From an uncultured Bacteroidales bacterium (lineage in GTDB: Bacteria; Bacteroidota; Bacteroidia; Bacteroidales; UBA932), in the NCBI GenBank assembly GCA_944322585.1, contig CALUPB010000001.1:1-64000 (forward strand): 64,000 nt of DNA, in the 5' to 3' direction. Positions 63,075 through 64,000 of the stretch are shown here, one piece after another. Under the pieces are notes generated by a model. The model ran no database searches. It saw only the letters and a program-made list of their open reading frames with translations, and was not told the DNA's origin. Position 1 is the stretch's first letter, and the number at the start of each line of letters is the position of its first letter. The position numbers and the translations under genes are program-made.

Positions 63075-64000
63075 ATGGCACTTGTAAATGAAAATTATCT
63101 GAAACTCCCGGGAAGTTACCTGTTTTCTGACATTGCAAGAGAAATCCAGTCTTTCAAGAAAATAAACCCTGAAGTCAGACTCATAAATCTGGGGATAGGA
63201 GATGTCACGAAACCTCTTCCTGAAGTATGCGTCAAAGCCATGCACAAGGCCGTGGACGAAATGTCGAATGCCGCCACATTCAGAGGCTACGGGCCGGGAC
63301 AGGGATATGATTTCCTCATCAATGCCATAATCCGCAACAACTACCAGTCCCGCGGGGTAAGTCTCGACAAGTCCGAAATCTTCATAAGCGACGGCTCCAA
63401 AAGCGACACCGGAAATTTCTGCGACATCCTCAGCACCGACAACAGCGTAGGGCTCACCGATCCGATATATCCCGTCTACGTAGACAGCAATGTCATAGAC
63501 GGACGTGCGGGGGACATAGGCAGGGACGGCCGCTGGAGCAATATCACATACATGCCGTGCACCGCGGAGAACAATTTCCTTCCAAGGATTCCCGGCCACC
63601 GGGTAGACATAATCTACCTGTGCTACCCGAACAACCCTACCGGCACGGTACTCACACGGGAACAGCTTAAAGAATGGGTCGACTATGCCCTGGCAAACGA
63701 CACCCTCATATTATACGATTCGGCATATGAAGCATTCATCAGGGACAAGAATATCCCGCACACCATATATGAAATCAAAAACGCGAAAAAATGCGCCGTG
63801 GAATTCAGAAGTTTCTCGAAGATAGCCGGATTCACAGGGGTAAGATGCGCATATACCGTCGTCCCGCATGAAGTCAGCGGTGCGCTGTCCGACGATTCGA
63901 GGACAAGCCTGAACAAGTTATGGAGCAGAAGGCAGAGCACCAAGTTCAACGGGACAAGCTATATCACTCAGAGAGGGGCAGAAGCCATATTTACTCCCGA
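63075..64000 (+). CDS. dapL: LL-diaminopimelate aminotransferase (3' end outside the window)
   Basis: The first 308 residues of a class I/II PLP aminotransferase: MALVNENYLKLPGSYLFSDIAREI, RLINLGIGDVTKPLP, IYLCYPNNPTGTVLTREQL (Asn contacts to PLP), ILYDSAYEAFI, and the PLP Lys in FRSFSKIAGFTGVRC. DapL makes LL-diaminopimelate from tetrahydrodipicolinate in one step, for lysine and peptidoglycan. The gene is cut by the window edge; about 100 residues are missing. It starts 259 bases after asnB, behind its terminator. Confidence 0.95.
   Translation, partial: MALVNENYLKLPGSYLFSDIAREIQSFKKINPEVRLINLGIGDVTKPLPEVCVKAMHKAVDEMSNAATFRGYGPGQGYDFLINAIIRNNYQSRGVSLDKSEIFISDGSKSDTGNFCDILSTDNSVGLTDPIYPVYVDSNVIDGRAGDIGRDGRWSNITYMPCTAENNFLPRIPGHRVDIIYLCYPNNPTGTVLTREQLKEWVDYALANDTLILYDSAYEAFIRDKNIPHTIYEIKNAKKCAVEFRSFSKIAGFTGVRCAYTVVPHEVSGALSDDSRTSLNKLWSRRQSTKFNGTSYITQRGAEAIFTP

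Noticed and set aside
1-64000. CRISPR array, integrase/attachment sites or a complete prophage
   Set aside because: I saw no regularly spaced repeats, no integrase or phage structural genes; KilA-N and RhuM are single genes only.

Overview
The window looks like a chromosomal segment from a Bacteroidales bacterium. The evidence is a SusC/SusD pair, promoters with the Bacteroidetes -33/-7 pattern (TTTG, then TAnnTTTG 19-21 bp later), FimB/Mfa-type lipoprotein leaders, an LL-diaminopimelate aminotransferase, and L19 with GltB/GltD sequences typical of this order. No rRNA is present, so I do not name a genus. Most genes use AGG arginine codons heavily and look moderately GC-rich. The first 5.5 kb looks different and carries several broken or chimeric genes.

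Layout. 1-5447 is an accessory, partly decayed stretch: a possible transposase tail, a fimbrial lipoprotein leader joined to a KilA-N body, a second fimbrial leader joined to a frameshifted repeat protein, a RhuM-like protein, a chloramphenicol-acetyltransferase-like gene with an internal deletion, a GNAT acetyltransferase, a small membrane protein and a DUF4377-like lipoprotein. 5711-10321 is a GT2 glycosyltransferase / TrkA / ABC-F run. 10417-15173 is a sugar-acid module: a LacI regulator divergent from KDG kinase, KDPG aldolase and a hexuronate-type MFS transporter, with one 16-bp palindrome lying where both -33 elements should be. grpE and dnaJ follow.

17453-33938 is a polysaccharide utilization locus read in one direction from one clear promoter: a GH with an inserted carbohydrate-binding domain, a short SusC-like protein, a full SusC, SusD, an exported DapA-family protein, an SDR, a GH39-like hydrolase, an MFS transporter and a surface lipoprotein. 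A convergent IclR gene (33968-34711) is the likely regulator, and two inverted copies of a 15-bp motif overlap the promoter. Together with the LacI module this suggests capture, cleavage and catabolism of a uronate-containing glycan. The substrate is not known.

34874-44798 holds rplS, tRNA-Arg, a TetR-controlled efflux operon (TolC, HlyD, two ATPases, two ABC-2 permeases) that resembles E. coli cecR-ybhGFSR with YbhF split in two, a GH29 fucosidase and cutC. 44871-54937 is on the minus strand: a large transglutaminase-like protein, two tRNA-Lys genes, an envelope cluster (glycosyltransferase, LpxH-like phosphoesterase, GDP-mannose synthesis, epimerase, SDR) and an ECF sigma factor with a membrane partner. 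55255-64000 is nitrogen and amino-acid metabolism: gltB, gltD, asnB and a dapL cut by the window edge.
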